In this document: positions 1-10,701 of the stretch, piece after piece
How the letters are laid out: every line of letters begins with the position of its first letter
How positions within the stretch are numbered: the first letter of the stretch is position 1
NCBI GenBank assembly: GCA_018417955.1
Contig: JACTVC010000041.1
Span: forward strand, 62,001-126,000
DNA from: Laccaria trichodermophora
Taxonomy: Eukaryota > Basidiomycota > Agaricomycetes > Agaricales > Hydnangiaceae
Reading direction: 5' to 3'
Length of the DNA stretch: 64,000 bases
Notes under the pieces: generated by a model
What the model saw: only the letters and a program-made list of their open reading frames with translations
Told to the model about the DNA's origin: nothing
Database searches by the model: none
Made by a program: the position numbers and the translations under genes

Positions 1-147
1 TGGATTTACGTTGGAGTTTCAAGGGCGGCGGGATGTCGTGCAGTCGATGATTTGGTCATTGAAGTGTTCCGAGTATCGCCGCGTGAAAGTGGTGGGACGG
101 CAGGACGGCGGTATAGTTAATAAGTGGGTTGTTGTGGCCATTATTGC

Positions 148-962
148 CCCCTGTTAGTCATGCGTATTCCCGAGGCTTCGAGTATTCACATGCCGATGAA
201 GGGCAAGAGGTGGGTGGGCGGAGGGGATGGGGAACGAGTAGGTGACGAACGGGGTATTTGACCTCACTCATGAAGTGTCGAATGGCTCCATGGAAAGCAG
301 TTGGGAAGACATTGCGGAGAGCGGTAGCCGACAAGTGAGTTGTTGGGGTGTTTGGCGTTTGTGGAGAGGAGCTGACGTCTTCATGATTGGAACAATGGGG
401 GGGCAGATGGTGTGGGGACTGGTGGAGAAAGGATGGCGAAGGTATGCTGTGGAGAAAGATTCTGGGAGGGAAACGAAGACTTTGCTGTAGTGAACAGTAC
501 ACACCAGGTTGAACACTGCAGAATATGGAGGTGGGTCCTGGGGCCACGGAAATTCTTGGCAAGGCCAAAGTCAGTCACATTGACTTGGTTACCGCACTGC
601 CCAATGCCCACCTGGAAGTTATCTGGCTTGATGCCACGATGTATAATGTATGAAGTTGTGGGAGTGGATATACTCGACATGAGAAATCTATCCCAGAGGG
701 TCAGCAAAGAGCAAAGACAGATAGAGAAAGACACAGACAAGCTGGTTGGTGAGTAAAGGAACCATCTGAGGCTGAACTTGCAGTCAGTTACAAAGTTGAA
801 AAGATCCTTGAGAGAAGGGGGACGTTGAAGGTTGGATAGTCCACCGAAAAATGCGTGGATAGATTTGCGTGTGGTATTCTCCAGCATGGGAAAGGTGGCA
901 TTGGACTTCAGCTCCCATTAGTCACACGTATTTCCGAGGATTCGAGTATTCGCATGCGGCTG
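148..962. repeat. 50-bp direct repeats flanking a relic
   Basis: A segment of about 50 bp at 148-198 recurs at 912-962 in the same orientation with roughly ten mismatches; both contain a CGAGTATTC core. The two copies bracket about 710 bp holding a broken kinase fragment. This could be the trace of an old insertion or a local duplication. No terminal inverted repeats are seen. The rest of 1-1340 shows no convincing gene. Confidence 0.5.
522..818 (-). pseudogene. casein kinase 1 fragment, catalytically dead
   Basis: Read on the minus strand, two blocks match casein kinase 1. Around 818-767 is PSLKDLFNF followed by KFSL, the hinge and helix-D region. After an intron-like gap, 650-522 gives a catalytic-loop block with IHRGIKPDNF, then GNQVNVTDFGLAK and THLHI. 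The catalytic aspartate of HRD is glycine (HRG), while DFG remains. The glycine-rich loop, the VAIK lysine region and everything after the activation segment are absent, and the flanking frames are broken. This is a relic of a gene copy, not a functional kinase. Confidence 0.8.
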
Positions 963-1341
963 CAACACGATTTGTAAGACACAAAATTAAATGTAAATGT
1001 ATCGTACACACCGTTAGAGATGGAGGCTACATGTTGGTAACGAAAGGCAGCATGTCGGCCATTGGGTATTGAGGGTGGGAGGGAGCAGACAGAAAGCCAG
1101 GGAGTTGGGAGTGGAGGGGGATGAAGAGGATAGGGAGGAGTTGAGAAGTTTGCTTGTTGAGGCCTTAAACAGTCGAGAGGTACACCCTTGCAGAAACCTG
1201 GCAAAACCAATGCACCTGGCAAGCCGTGTGGTTTCTCGACGAGCAAGTAAGGAGCGGCGAAACGTAGGAAAATGTTGACGTTGAGCGCTGAGCACGTTGA
1301 TGCTGTGGCAGTTATCAACAAACCCAAATAAAGCCACACCT

Positions 1342-1402
1342 CAGTCGCGTCCGTCCAAACATGTCAGTCGCGTCCATCGAAACACGGTCGCGTCGTTCAA
1401 AA
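1342..1402. repeat. short 23-bp tandem repeat, three copies
   Basis: A unit starting CAGTCGCGTCC occurs at 1342 and 1365, with a third degenerate copy near 1385. The period is about 23 bp. No coding context is evident. Confidence 0.6.
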
Positions 1403-1902
1403 TTCCTCATTGACACATTAATATATTACTGTAAGTTGAATTTCTTTTTAGAATAGTATGGACACATAAGACTACAGTAGTGTGATAATCAATGCTGCTG
1501 CATACTTACTGTACTCAGTAATTGATAATCCTTTAGCTTAGATTTTCGCAGGGTTCGCAAATCAGCGTATCAGGTATGAACTGTCTCTTGATGGGACTGG
1601 ATTGTCTTTTTTCGGGCTCCCCAATGTTTCTGTACGGTTTTCGCTGGCAACTCATGCTTGTCTACGCCAAATTTGACCACCCAGCGGCCACCTTCTCGAG
1701 GCAAAAAAGACAATCCAAATATCCCACAGAACAGTCCAATCCAGGGTGGCAGGGTCCTTGTCACAATCACAGCGCCCATTCGGTGATCTTCGATTGGGCT
1801 CAGGGAGCCTTTGGTAATCCGAATTCATCTACTTAATTCAACTGCACACACAGACCCACGTCCTAACATTCCCTCCCTCCTCCCTCCTGTGTTCTTGAGA
1901 AA

Positions 1903-2016
1903 ATGGACTACGATTCACCCTTGGACTATGATTCACCCTTCCTGGACTATGGTTCACCCTTGCTGGATGATCCGTTGTTTTGGATGGTGTGGGGATGGGC
2001 CATCCTAACCACAATC
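1903..2016 (+). other. possible short exon with DYDSP repeats
   Basis: An ATG at 1903 opens a frame with three tandem copies of a 15-18 nt unit (GACTATGATTCACCC type) encoding the peptide motif LDYDSP, followed by a short hydrophobic stretch. A consensus donor GTAAGT lies just before the in-frame stop, so this may be a first exon. No downstream exon was identified and no family was recognised. It could equally be a small minisatellite. Around it, 1403-2400 holds nothing else I can support. Confidence 0.25.
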
Positions 2017-2400
2017 AAGTAAGTTTGTTGTCTGCAGCATTCAATATTCAATGGGGATCTGAGCAGGGGTATTTGGTACTTGGATACTACATACACAGCT
2101 ATTTTTCCGTTTTCCCCTTCCTGTTTTTCTCGTTTTTCTCTCCCCTCTTTCTGCCTTTGTATTCCTTTGCTCCTGTTCTCCCGCTACCTCTCTCTCTCTT
2201 TGTCTGCAAGGTCGCGTGTCAACACTTGGTCAACATGTTGCGGCGCCCTCCTTTGTATTTTCTTCTTCTTCCCTGATCGCGTCTGCCCCTGTTCGGGTCA
2301 GCGCTTCCTGCGGGCTGTGCCTTCAGGGCGCTTTCCTGGGTGGCGGCGTCACAGCTGTGACGCCCCGCTTCGGATCGTCTTTTTCGTCGTTCGCAGCTTT

Positions 2401-2433
2401 ACTTCTCATATACAGAACAGTCACCGGTCTAGT
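2401..2433 (+). repeat. dispersed repeat end, copy A (CTAG-terminated)
   Basis: The sequence around CTTCTCATATACAGAAC followed by GTCACCGGTCTAG is nearly identical to the reverse complement of 52976-53005, and a third related copy lies near 53560-53595. At 2433 it ends in CTAG followed by T. In the copy at 53551-53594 a perfect 13-bp hairpin sits just before CTAG, which resembles a Helitron 3' terminus. Family assignment is inference. Confidence 0.45.
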
Positions 2434-2796
2434 CCAAAAGCGGCCGTGACTGAGAGGAGAAATTTGCATAACGTGACCTGAAAATCTTGAACCCTAAGGC
2501 CTGAGCACCGGAACGCCCCCGACAGCGAACACAATGTACCTACACCGAAGAAAAGAAGACATTCATATATAAGAGAAAAAAGTACATCGAGTTGTAAAAA
2601 GATCCAGAGGATTTGAGGAAGTGGTGAGTCAAAAACCGTGCAACACTGAAAAAGTTTCAAAGTCATATGTAGGGTTGTCCTTGGCTATGCGGCTGACGAA
2701 AACAAACCCGCCGTACGGAGATCCCAGCTAACTCTGACAGAGGTAAATAAACGCAAAAAATTAACATAGCGTCATCAGATCCGAGGACTACGGAGG

Positions 2797-3003
2797 AGAT
2801 ACAGCTTACAGTGTTTTGCATGTGAGATTGCACTCCAAATCCCACGAAAACTTGTTTGCATTTGTATTTCGTGACCTGAAGTAACCATTTTGGGTTGATT
2901 TTGGGTGTAGAACGCATGACATCAGCGACAAACTACAGGTACAAACAGTTTTTCGTAAGATTTTGAGTGCAATCTCACATGCAAAGCACTGTACATCAGT
3001 AAG
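2797..3003. repeat. long inverted repeat (hairpin element)
   Basis: Segment 2808-2840 is the reverse complement of 2960-2992 with only two mismatches in 33 positions (core TGCATGTGAGATTGCACTC). Weaker pairing extends outward to about 2797 and 3003 and inward by another 15-20 nt. The arms enclose about 120 nt. This could be a small foldback transposon or a hairpin RNA precursor. Confidence 0.75.
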
Positions 3004-3098
3004 AAGAAACGCAGACGGTCGTGGTTGATGCGTTGCGCCAGGAACCAGAGTCAACGCCAGCCTCCAGGGATAGTGACATCGAGTTGCAACATCTTCAG

Positions 3099-3651
3099 GT
3101 GTTCTATGGTGCATGTCACCTAGCCACCGCTACTTTGGACAGCGGCCAAATCGGTGGAGGAATTTTTTTTTTTTTTTGCAATACCCCAGTGGGGCACCAC
3201 AGACAATTTTCTTTTGACTTGGAAGATGCATTTACACGGTTTTTGCACGATTTTGAGATGCATAATAGCATATCTCAGGGAAATATTATACATTAAACTT
3301 TCATGAAGGAAAATTTAGTATTATTCCCAGTCAAGGGTGGCTGAAATGACCCCAGATCCATTGTACATACAGTTTCGCATCTTCTGGAACCAGAACATAC
3401 CAAGAACATACTGAGGTAGAGAGGATAAGATATGCCATTTTCGGACAATATTACGTAAGCTGGCCAAATTGGGCTTGTGAATATTTATAACTCCCTCAAT
3501 TTTGAATATTTTGCCAAACCGTCTGACAGTTTTGTTCTTTCAATCAAATGCATCACTTTTGTAAAAGGAATAAGGAAAGGGGTCAGATTTGGACTGTCAA
3601 TATCCTTTGTACAAAAGTAGCGGTGACTAGGTGACGTGCACCATAAACACG
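3099..3651. mobile_element. MITE-like element with about 41-bp TIRs
   Basis: The stretch 3099-3140 (starting GTGTTCTATGGTGCATGTCA) is matched by the reverse complement of 3609-3651 with about six mismatches. The interior of about 470 bp contains a run of 16 T (3164-3179) and no credible coding sequence, which fits a non-autonomous DNA transposon. The target-site duplication was not clear. It ends 350 bp upstream of the G-alpha start codon. Confidence 0.55.
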
Positions 3652-4003
3652 TCCCAGAAACAAGAAGAGCGGGTTGACCCCCACCACACCATGCAACAAA
3701 GTGGCGGTGTTTGTCGCGTCACGGCGCGCCAAGGCGGCAAATGTCGAGTTGCCGAAATGCGCCGAAGCTAAAAATCTTTCCAGAAACTGAACTCTGAGCT
3801 CAAATGAGTCAAGACTCAGGTTACCAGGTGTCAGGGACAATCAAGCGTGGGGCCAAAAGTCAAAAACTGTAGGGAGTGTCTCAGGCGAAGACCATCCGCT
3901 CATATCACCACTTTCATTGACAAGACAGACACCTATCCTCGTGAAGTGCTTCATATATCCACGTCTATCTTTGAAGAGTATACGTTTCCAGGAAACGCAT
4001 TGA

Positions 4004-5991
4004 ATGGGCGGCTTCATATCGAAGGCGGATCGCTTGGCGAAAGAGCGTTCAGACGCTATTGACAAGCAAATTGAGGAGGATAGCAAGCAGTTCAAGAAGG
4101 AGTGTAAGATTTTGCTGTTGGGTGAGTGCTTCACACGTCCTTTCTGGTCCCAGGTCGTTCCCTTTGCCTTCGACAGTCTTTTTAGGCGCAAGAGCTGGAT
4201 GACATGCTCATTTGGTGAGGATAGGCATGTCCATCCGTCACTTTGTGCAGAAGGGGACGACAGCCTCGGCGCTGATAATCTGCTCATTCGCAGCAGTGAC
4301 ATTGGAATGACTCGCTAACGATGTCTCCTAGGCTCCGACGAGTCAGGAAAGAGCACTATCGTGAAACAAATGAAGATTATCTACCAAGATGGTTTCTCCG
4401 CTGCTGAGCTTGCAGAGTACCGCCCGGTGGTGTACAATAATGTCCTAGACTCGGCGCAGCACATCATTATCTACATGAAGAAGATTGGCATAGAATGCCA
4501 GGAGTATTCAAATCGAGTACCCTTTTTCTTTGCCTCTCGCACAAACTCTCCTCGCTAATGAATCACCTAGGCTCTCGCCGATAAAGTGATGGAATATAAG
4601 GTCGAGACACATAACAACCAAGCGTACTTCGCGCCGGAGATCGCAGAGGCTATACACCAACTCGTTAAGGACCCGGCAATACCCAAGCTCATTGACGAAC
4701 ACGGGAGCGAATTTTACCTGATGGATTCAGCACAGTAGTCTGTATTTATATCCCGCCCCTTGCACCTTGACCCCGCTGACGTGCGTGACAGTTTCTTTGG
4801 AGAAGTGCTGCGGATAGGAACGCCTGGATATCTCCCCACCGTCACTGATGCTCTAAGAGCACGACAGAAAAGCGTCGGGATCACGGAGATGCGGTTCAAT
4901 ATGGGCCAACGCTTGTATGTCTTTTCTTTCTTTCTGCCGTCTTTTCAGGGCGTACTCTGTGCCTCCTGCCATGCGTCTTTCTGCGTTACCTGTTATATTC
5001 TGGCGCCTGCTTGGACATGTTGCTGATGAGCTTTTATTCGCAGAGTACACATGTTCGACGTAGGTGGCCAACGATCGGAGCGGAAAAAATGGATTCACTG
5101 TTTCGAGTCGGTGACGTCCATCATCTTCTGCACAGCGCTGAGTGAGTACGACCAAGTCTCGTCGGAAGAAAATTCGCAGGTCCCACTCCCTTCCTCCCCT
5201 TCTCTTCATACACTGGGATACTGATTCATTCCGCTGTAGAACCGGATGGCAGAGTCACTGGTCCTGTTCGAGTCGGTCGTCAACTCGAGGTGGTTCCTGC
5301 GCACGTCAATCATTTTATTCTTGAATAAGATTGATGTGTTTGAGCAGAAGTTGCGACTGGTATGTTCCGTCCACTGCGTGATTTCTCGCACTTTCTCCCG
5401 TTGTTCTGCTCTCTTCCCCATTATTGCCGCCGTCGTCTTTCAATCTCATTCACATCCTCCGCTGGAATTGGAAAGACCCTTTCCCTTATGCTAACGCTCC
5501 CTCCACCTAGGTCCCGCTGGAAAGGTACTTCCCAGAATACACGGGTGGCCCTGATGTCATTAAGGCGGCCAAGTACATCTTGTGGAAGTTTATGCAGACA
5601 AATAAGATGGCACAGTTGAGCGTATATCCGCAGTATGTATTTCTCTCGTCTTTTGTCCCCTTTTGATGGCCACTTTGTTTGCCCGATGCTTCCTGTTATC
5701 CTTGCACTATTTTGCTCACCTGCTGCACCACAACTCTGTATCTCCCTCACGTGCCCCAGTGACCACGCGTTTGTCTTCTTGTGTCGAACCGCACCCTTTA
5801 TTGGCAAATTTCCCCTGTTCCGGCTTTTTACGATCTTTCGCTACTTTTTGTTCTTGCAGTACCGATCGCTAATCGTCGCTTCCTCTTTCAGCCTCGCCCA
5901 AGCCACGGATACTACCATCGTCCGGCTGGTTTCTACCGTGGTCGCAGAAACGGTCCTTCAGAATGCCTTGAAGGATTCTGACATCTTATAG
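4004..5991 (+). CDS. heterotrimeric G protein alpha subunit
   Basis: Eight exons: 4004-4121, 4332-4516, 4571-4734, 4792-4914, 5044-5179, 5240-5359, 5511-5632 and 5892-5991. Joined in frame they give 355 codons, the usual G-alpha length. Visible features are the N-terminal MGG, the P-loop in exons 1-2, the switch I arginine region [10 protein letters not shown], switch [14 protein letters not shown], the helix block [16 protein letters not shown], and ATDT near the C-terminus; it ends KDSDIL. These proteins bind GTP at the plasma membrane and couple seven-helix receptors, such as pheromone receptors, to effectors. Two oddities: the P-loop reads GSDESGKS rather than G-x-G-ESGKS, and no cysteine follows the myristoylatable Gly2, so the usual palmitoylation site is missing. 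All splice sites are GT-AG. Likely a diverged paralogue. Confidence 0.93.
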
Positions 5992-7328
5992 GCCATCCAT
6001 TTCTTTCTTTCTGTCTCTCGGGTTGCCTCTAGATTCTGATTTTCATGATTGTCTAGCTTTCCTCTTGTACTGGGTGAGTTGCCTTACCTTTAGCCTCAAC
6101 CTTACTCAAGCCTTTCGTCCTGCAGCTGCCTCGACGCTCATGTCTCCCACCCTCGTTCGTCTAATCTCTACCCTCATCATGAATACTACCAAATATTCCA
6201 AGAACCTTACGACCCTCGACCTAAATAAATGATCTACGCGCTTTCGCCTTTATCCGTTTCCCTGTTCCCCACCCATCTGCCCCACGCCCACCTTCTACAA
6301 TGGTTACAGATATGTGTATATCAACCCTACCTTCCACCAATCCCTGTCCTCGCGTTCTCCCACAAAATGTCACGTTTATGATTTCATCAGTTGGCTGCCG
6401 TTCGGAGGTGAATCCCTGGTCCGCATCGGGGTCTGGACCGATCTATTCACCACATACAAAGATGGAATTGCTTTCACTCGAAGTCAACGAGATCTGGGCG
6501 TCGGCCTTATCTCGTCTTCGTCTTTGGGCGCGGGCGCACATTTATATAGTATAAACACTCTTGCATTTCTTGATCAGCGGAACCAACATACCTACCTACC
6601 ACCATGCTTCAGGTTGTCGTCATTTGCACATTAGACGAAGTTCTGGAGTGATCCCATTCCACCCCGCCCTTTTTGGTGTTCAGTTTCATCCATCGGTTGG
6701 GCACATAGTCCAGAAGTTTCCATTAGGACCCTCTACTACAACAGGCCCCCCACACCTTTGAACGGTTGTTGTACTATGTGCCCACCCTTTTTGTTTTTCC
6801 ACCGCACCCCCGTCCCCTTTTCTATTTCTTCGTTCTAGCTGATGTCAGTTTATGTCATGTGTACAGCTAGGAGACTTGATTTTTATGTTGCGTCTTTATT
6901 TTTGCGCGCAGCGCCGGGCATGGTAGTGAAGTGAGGTGTTGTCTCTTTGATTGAAAACACCAAGAAAACACGCACAGTGCCAACATATAGGATTTACTCT
7001 TACTGGCTATACTTAGATATAATTTTGGTCTATTGATCGTCCCCTGCTCGTATTCTCGGTGGGGTTGAGTTATATCGATAATTCAAGCCACACAATTTTT
7101 TGTCAACTTTTGAACGTGAAAAAAAAGATGCCAATGATTCCTGATTTTCAAGACTAATTCCTATGCACATTTTTCAATGTAAATTCGACTACTTTTCGAT
7201 CAATTGGGCCAACAGCTGCGCCTAAAAAAGATGCAAAACAAGCAACAACAGCTACTCATGATCACGACGACTCGGACGGTTGAACTTCCATGATCACAGG
7301 ATGAAAGTTGATCCGCTCTACACCAACT
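5992..7328. other. intergenic, no gene supported
   Basis: This is pyrimidine-rich sequence following the G-alpha stop codon, with short open frames (for example 6300-6634) that match no family and lack consistent splice signals. The first few hundred bases are probably 3' untranslated sequence. The G-alpha gene and the transporter gene converge here. Confidence 0.5.
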
Positions 7329-9191
7329 CTACACCAGCCCTCCAATTCTCCGCTTCTCCAACCTTAGGTCAGTAACCGAACAACCGAAATCGTCCTGCGA
7401 AGTATATTTACAGCCTCCGACCAAGTCTTCAGCCGATGCCACGATAAATTCAGTATCTTTCTGGATCTCAGGCGATATCGTAATGTGGGTGATCCCGTAT
7501 CCGTTGAAACATTGCTGCATGTATCGTTCTGTCACCTCCCATTGCTTAAATGACGTTCCAGCACGGATAAGGACGTGAAGAGATGCTAGGACAATCCTAA
7601 AATCAAATGAAATCAGCATACTGGAATGGAGCGCGGAACAGCGTCGGGAACTTGCGATTGTGAAAGATTCCACACATGAACGTCATGAATCGAAAGGACG
7701 TCTGGAAGCTGGGGTAGGACGTCATTTAGAAATAAGCTGGAGACGATGACAGGATAATCAACACTTGCAGATATGATATCTTCCTTCACCTTTGCTAAAT
7801 CTAGGTGCGGGGGCGTTGCCTCCAAGAGCATGCGGCCAGTTTTCAGAGCTTGAAGAAGCGATGAGTATCCAAGCTCGGCGAAATAAAGTCTGGCTTACTT
7901 GTTGGTATGGTTCCCCCAAAGATGACAAAGCTGATGACGAGAGAGGCGATAGGGTCGGCGTAAAAGCGATATGGTGAGTCTAGCTTCCACATTATGACAC
8001 TTGCAATGATGACTCCGATGTCTAGGGGAATTTGAAAGCCGAATAAACGGAGAGAGGAATGGCAGCGTACTGTTAATAGCGTCCCCTAACAGATGCACCA
8101 TGACGGCAAACAAACCAAGATTATGCTCTGGGGCGCTACTTGGAGGCTGAACTGTGTGGTTGTGCGATGCATGCTGTGGTGCGCGTGTCCATCCTTTTCA
8201 CTTCGCCTTTTTCTGCCGAAACAAGAAATACTCACGATATGAATAGGTACTGGTATCACTTCCTTCAGTTCGATAGGATGTATATTGCGTTCATCAACGT
8301 GACTATGTCCGTGCATGCTATGGCTATGGCTATGACTATGGCTATGACCATGGCCATGACCATGATGTTCTGCGGCCAAGGATGGTCAGGCGAGTTAGAA
8401 ATGCTGTCACATTGCGGCACTCACCATGGGCGAAGAACGCGCTTAGCATATTGAGACCAAGTCCAACGCAACCAATCACCATCATCATGAGGGGTGAGTT
8501 GACGGGCGCGATGTGAATGAACCGCTCAATAGATTGAAGAAATATTGAGAGCGCCAATGCGAGAAGAAACACACTGTTGAAGAAGGCACCTGGTGGGACC
8601 GGAATCTCATTAGATCTGGAGCCTTTTTCGGAGAGATGGCAAACTCACCGATGAGTTCTGCACGGTGGAATGCAAAGGTAAATTTGTCGGTCTATTTGAA
8701 AATTGTTGGGAAGAATGTCGATTGGCTAGTCAGGGAGACCACACGTACAGGTTTTCGCGTCTCTTGGAGCTGATGAAATTTGTGAAATCGCCAGGACAAT
8801 GGGAGGAAATCAGACATACGTGGGCCGCTACGTATGCCAATGCGCTAACAAAACGTTAGTTTGGTCGACCATTTAGGGGATCGAAACCCACAATGCGATG
8901 ATATCCTTCAGAACGACATGAGAATCCCGTCATTGACGAAATTACAGAACTCACATTGAGGTAATGGAACTATGTCAAGAGTTTGTAAGCTGACATCAAT
9001 ATCACGACAGTGCAGGCCTCGTACCGCATCTGCAAGTAACGCTAAACTCTTGGTGCGAAGACCAGCTATATATATTTTTTTCGTCAGGGAGGTGAGTGGG
9101 GTGGAGATTACTATTGCGTACCTGTAATTTCGGCGACGAAGAAAGCGATGCTAATTCCTAGAATGATGCCTATGCGTGTCACGTTCTTCAT
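7329..9191 (-). CDS. cation diffusion facilitator zinc transporter
   Basis: Multi-exon gene on the minus strand with ATG at 9191 and stop TAG at 7329-7331. The first exon encodes a hydrophobic helix (IGIILGISIAFFVAEIT). The next exons give LALLADA then FHYLN then DII, forming the HxxxD metal site of TM2; FHYLN is carried on a 15-nt exon at 8955-8969. RAELIGAFFNSVFLLAL follows. A cytoplasmic His-rich loop (alternating HG and HS, about 8280-8370) precedes VHLLGDAINS, the second HxxxD site (TM5), and a helix at 7905-8030. The C-terminal domain contains SIHDVHVWNLSQ. This matches Zrc1/Cot1-type vacuolar zinc transporters, which exchange zinc for protons. A stretch near 7705-7760 may be intron or a retained insertion. 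Confidence 0.88.
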
Positions 9192-10701
9192 GCTGAGGAT
9201 AGAGGATTTGCAGAGTTCAAGTCCCTTTTATGCGAAACACGCTGTCGATACGGACTTTCATCGCGGTCGGTTATAAACGCCTGACACTTCTAAGGATTGT
9301 GACGGCTCATTTAGAACCTCAACATGAGCCTCCTTGGCAAAGTTGAGAGGCATCTCGGATTTTGAGTGCAGAAATATCCTGGGGTAATAAGGGACGGAAT
9401 TCCTTGAGGCAATCCTTACCCATAATCGTCGTTGAGATCTGCGGAATTTTCATGTGCTCCTTTCCGCCGCAAAGGGCCGCGCAATTGTTTGCCTTCCCAG
9501 TTCGCACCAGACTAACGTCTGTCACCCTTTGAGCTCGTTAAGGAGACCCCGCTGTACAAGTCCCGCGGTTGAAATAGAACTGTCCTGAGTGGCAACGGGG
9601 TTTTATCTGTAGGACCATGCGTTCACCCATTATGTAATTACTTTCGGGGTGCACACATATAATGTCTTCCGGTCAGTCGGCACGGATTATTATCGCAGCT
9701 ACTTCGGATTTCTGCGCGCGTTCTGAGGCTTTGCAGATGAATCCCATGACTGGTGAGTTCAAGTGGTTCAAGTGAGTCATTTGCCTCGTTGCCAAGTTAT
9801 AACTTATACTACTTCCCTAAAGCTTGAGATATACTGATATTTATTGCACGAAGGGCGTTGAGGATGAGGGTCCTCTCATGAGCTCCTGAAAAAGGAATTT
9901 TTCCGAGATATTTTAAGAACGAAGGCGGCGCTCCGTTCCGAGCCGTCTCAGCTCCATAAGCCAAACAACGCAAGGACATCTTTGCGTCAGACTTTTTACA
10001 ATCTAAGTTTACTGGCACACGAAATTCGTCGCTGCTGTCGTTGCTAATGCAAATTGAAGTATCGCGCACAACTTGAAGTGCATTGCAAGTTCACAATGCA
10101 TCGGACATTGACCGTGGGAGCTTGAGTCACGTCGGGTGATGCGCCTGTAACCACAACGACAACGCTCTCACCCTTCCCGTCGTTCTCAGTAATCGCGAGT
10201 CCCCACGTTTCCACCGCGGGCTAGCTGATCATTTGGCATGTAGCAGCTATCTTGGCTGCTCAGTTCTCACAGGGCTCAAGTTGTTTGGGCCTGGGTGTCT
10301 ATTGCGACGTCTGGCTCACCAAGTATAGGTCACCTTGTACGTATCTCATACTACAATCCCCGTCATTTTGAGGGGAGAAAGTGACGTCAATGTGTGTTGA
10401 GTTGATCTCACCACTTTTTATTCTGATCTCATGGCACGTCCCGAAAGATTTTTTAACGACGGCGCCTGTAAATCTCAAGTAAATCTTATTTTTCTTACCA
10501 ACCGGGCCTAAGGCCTAAACGTTTACATTGGCAATCTTCATCTCACGTCAAGCACACGACCACTTTATCCTCGTCCATAGGAGAAAGAAATGCAGTAAGA
10601 CCATCACAACGCTTTGCAACATTTTTAGTCCTACTCACATCCTTTTTAGTCTTGCCAAATAATACAACTTACGACTCTAAGCTGTTCAAGTTCAAGGAGT
10701 G
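9192..10701. other. intergenic between divergent genes
   Basis: About 1.5 kb separates the start of the zinc transporter (minus strand) from the start of the SH3-SAM-PH gene (plus strand). Short open frames at 9319-9525 and 9809-10069 resemble no family. The stretch just before 10702 is pyrimidine- and CA-rich, as is common for fungal promoters and 5' leaders. Confidence 0.5.

Noticed and set aside
381..887. Continuous 168-codon open frame on the minus strand as a real kinase gene
   Set aside because: Only two blocks match casein kinase 1, the catalytic Asp is lost and both ends of the domain are missing, so it is a relic.
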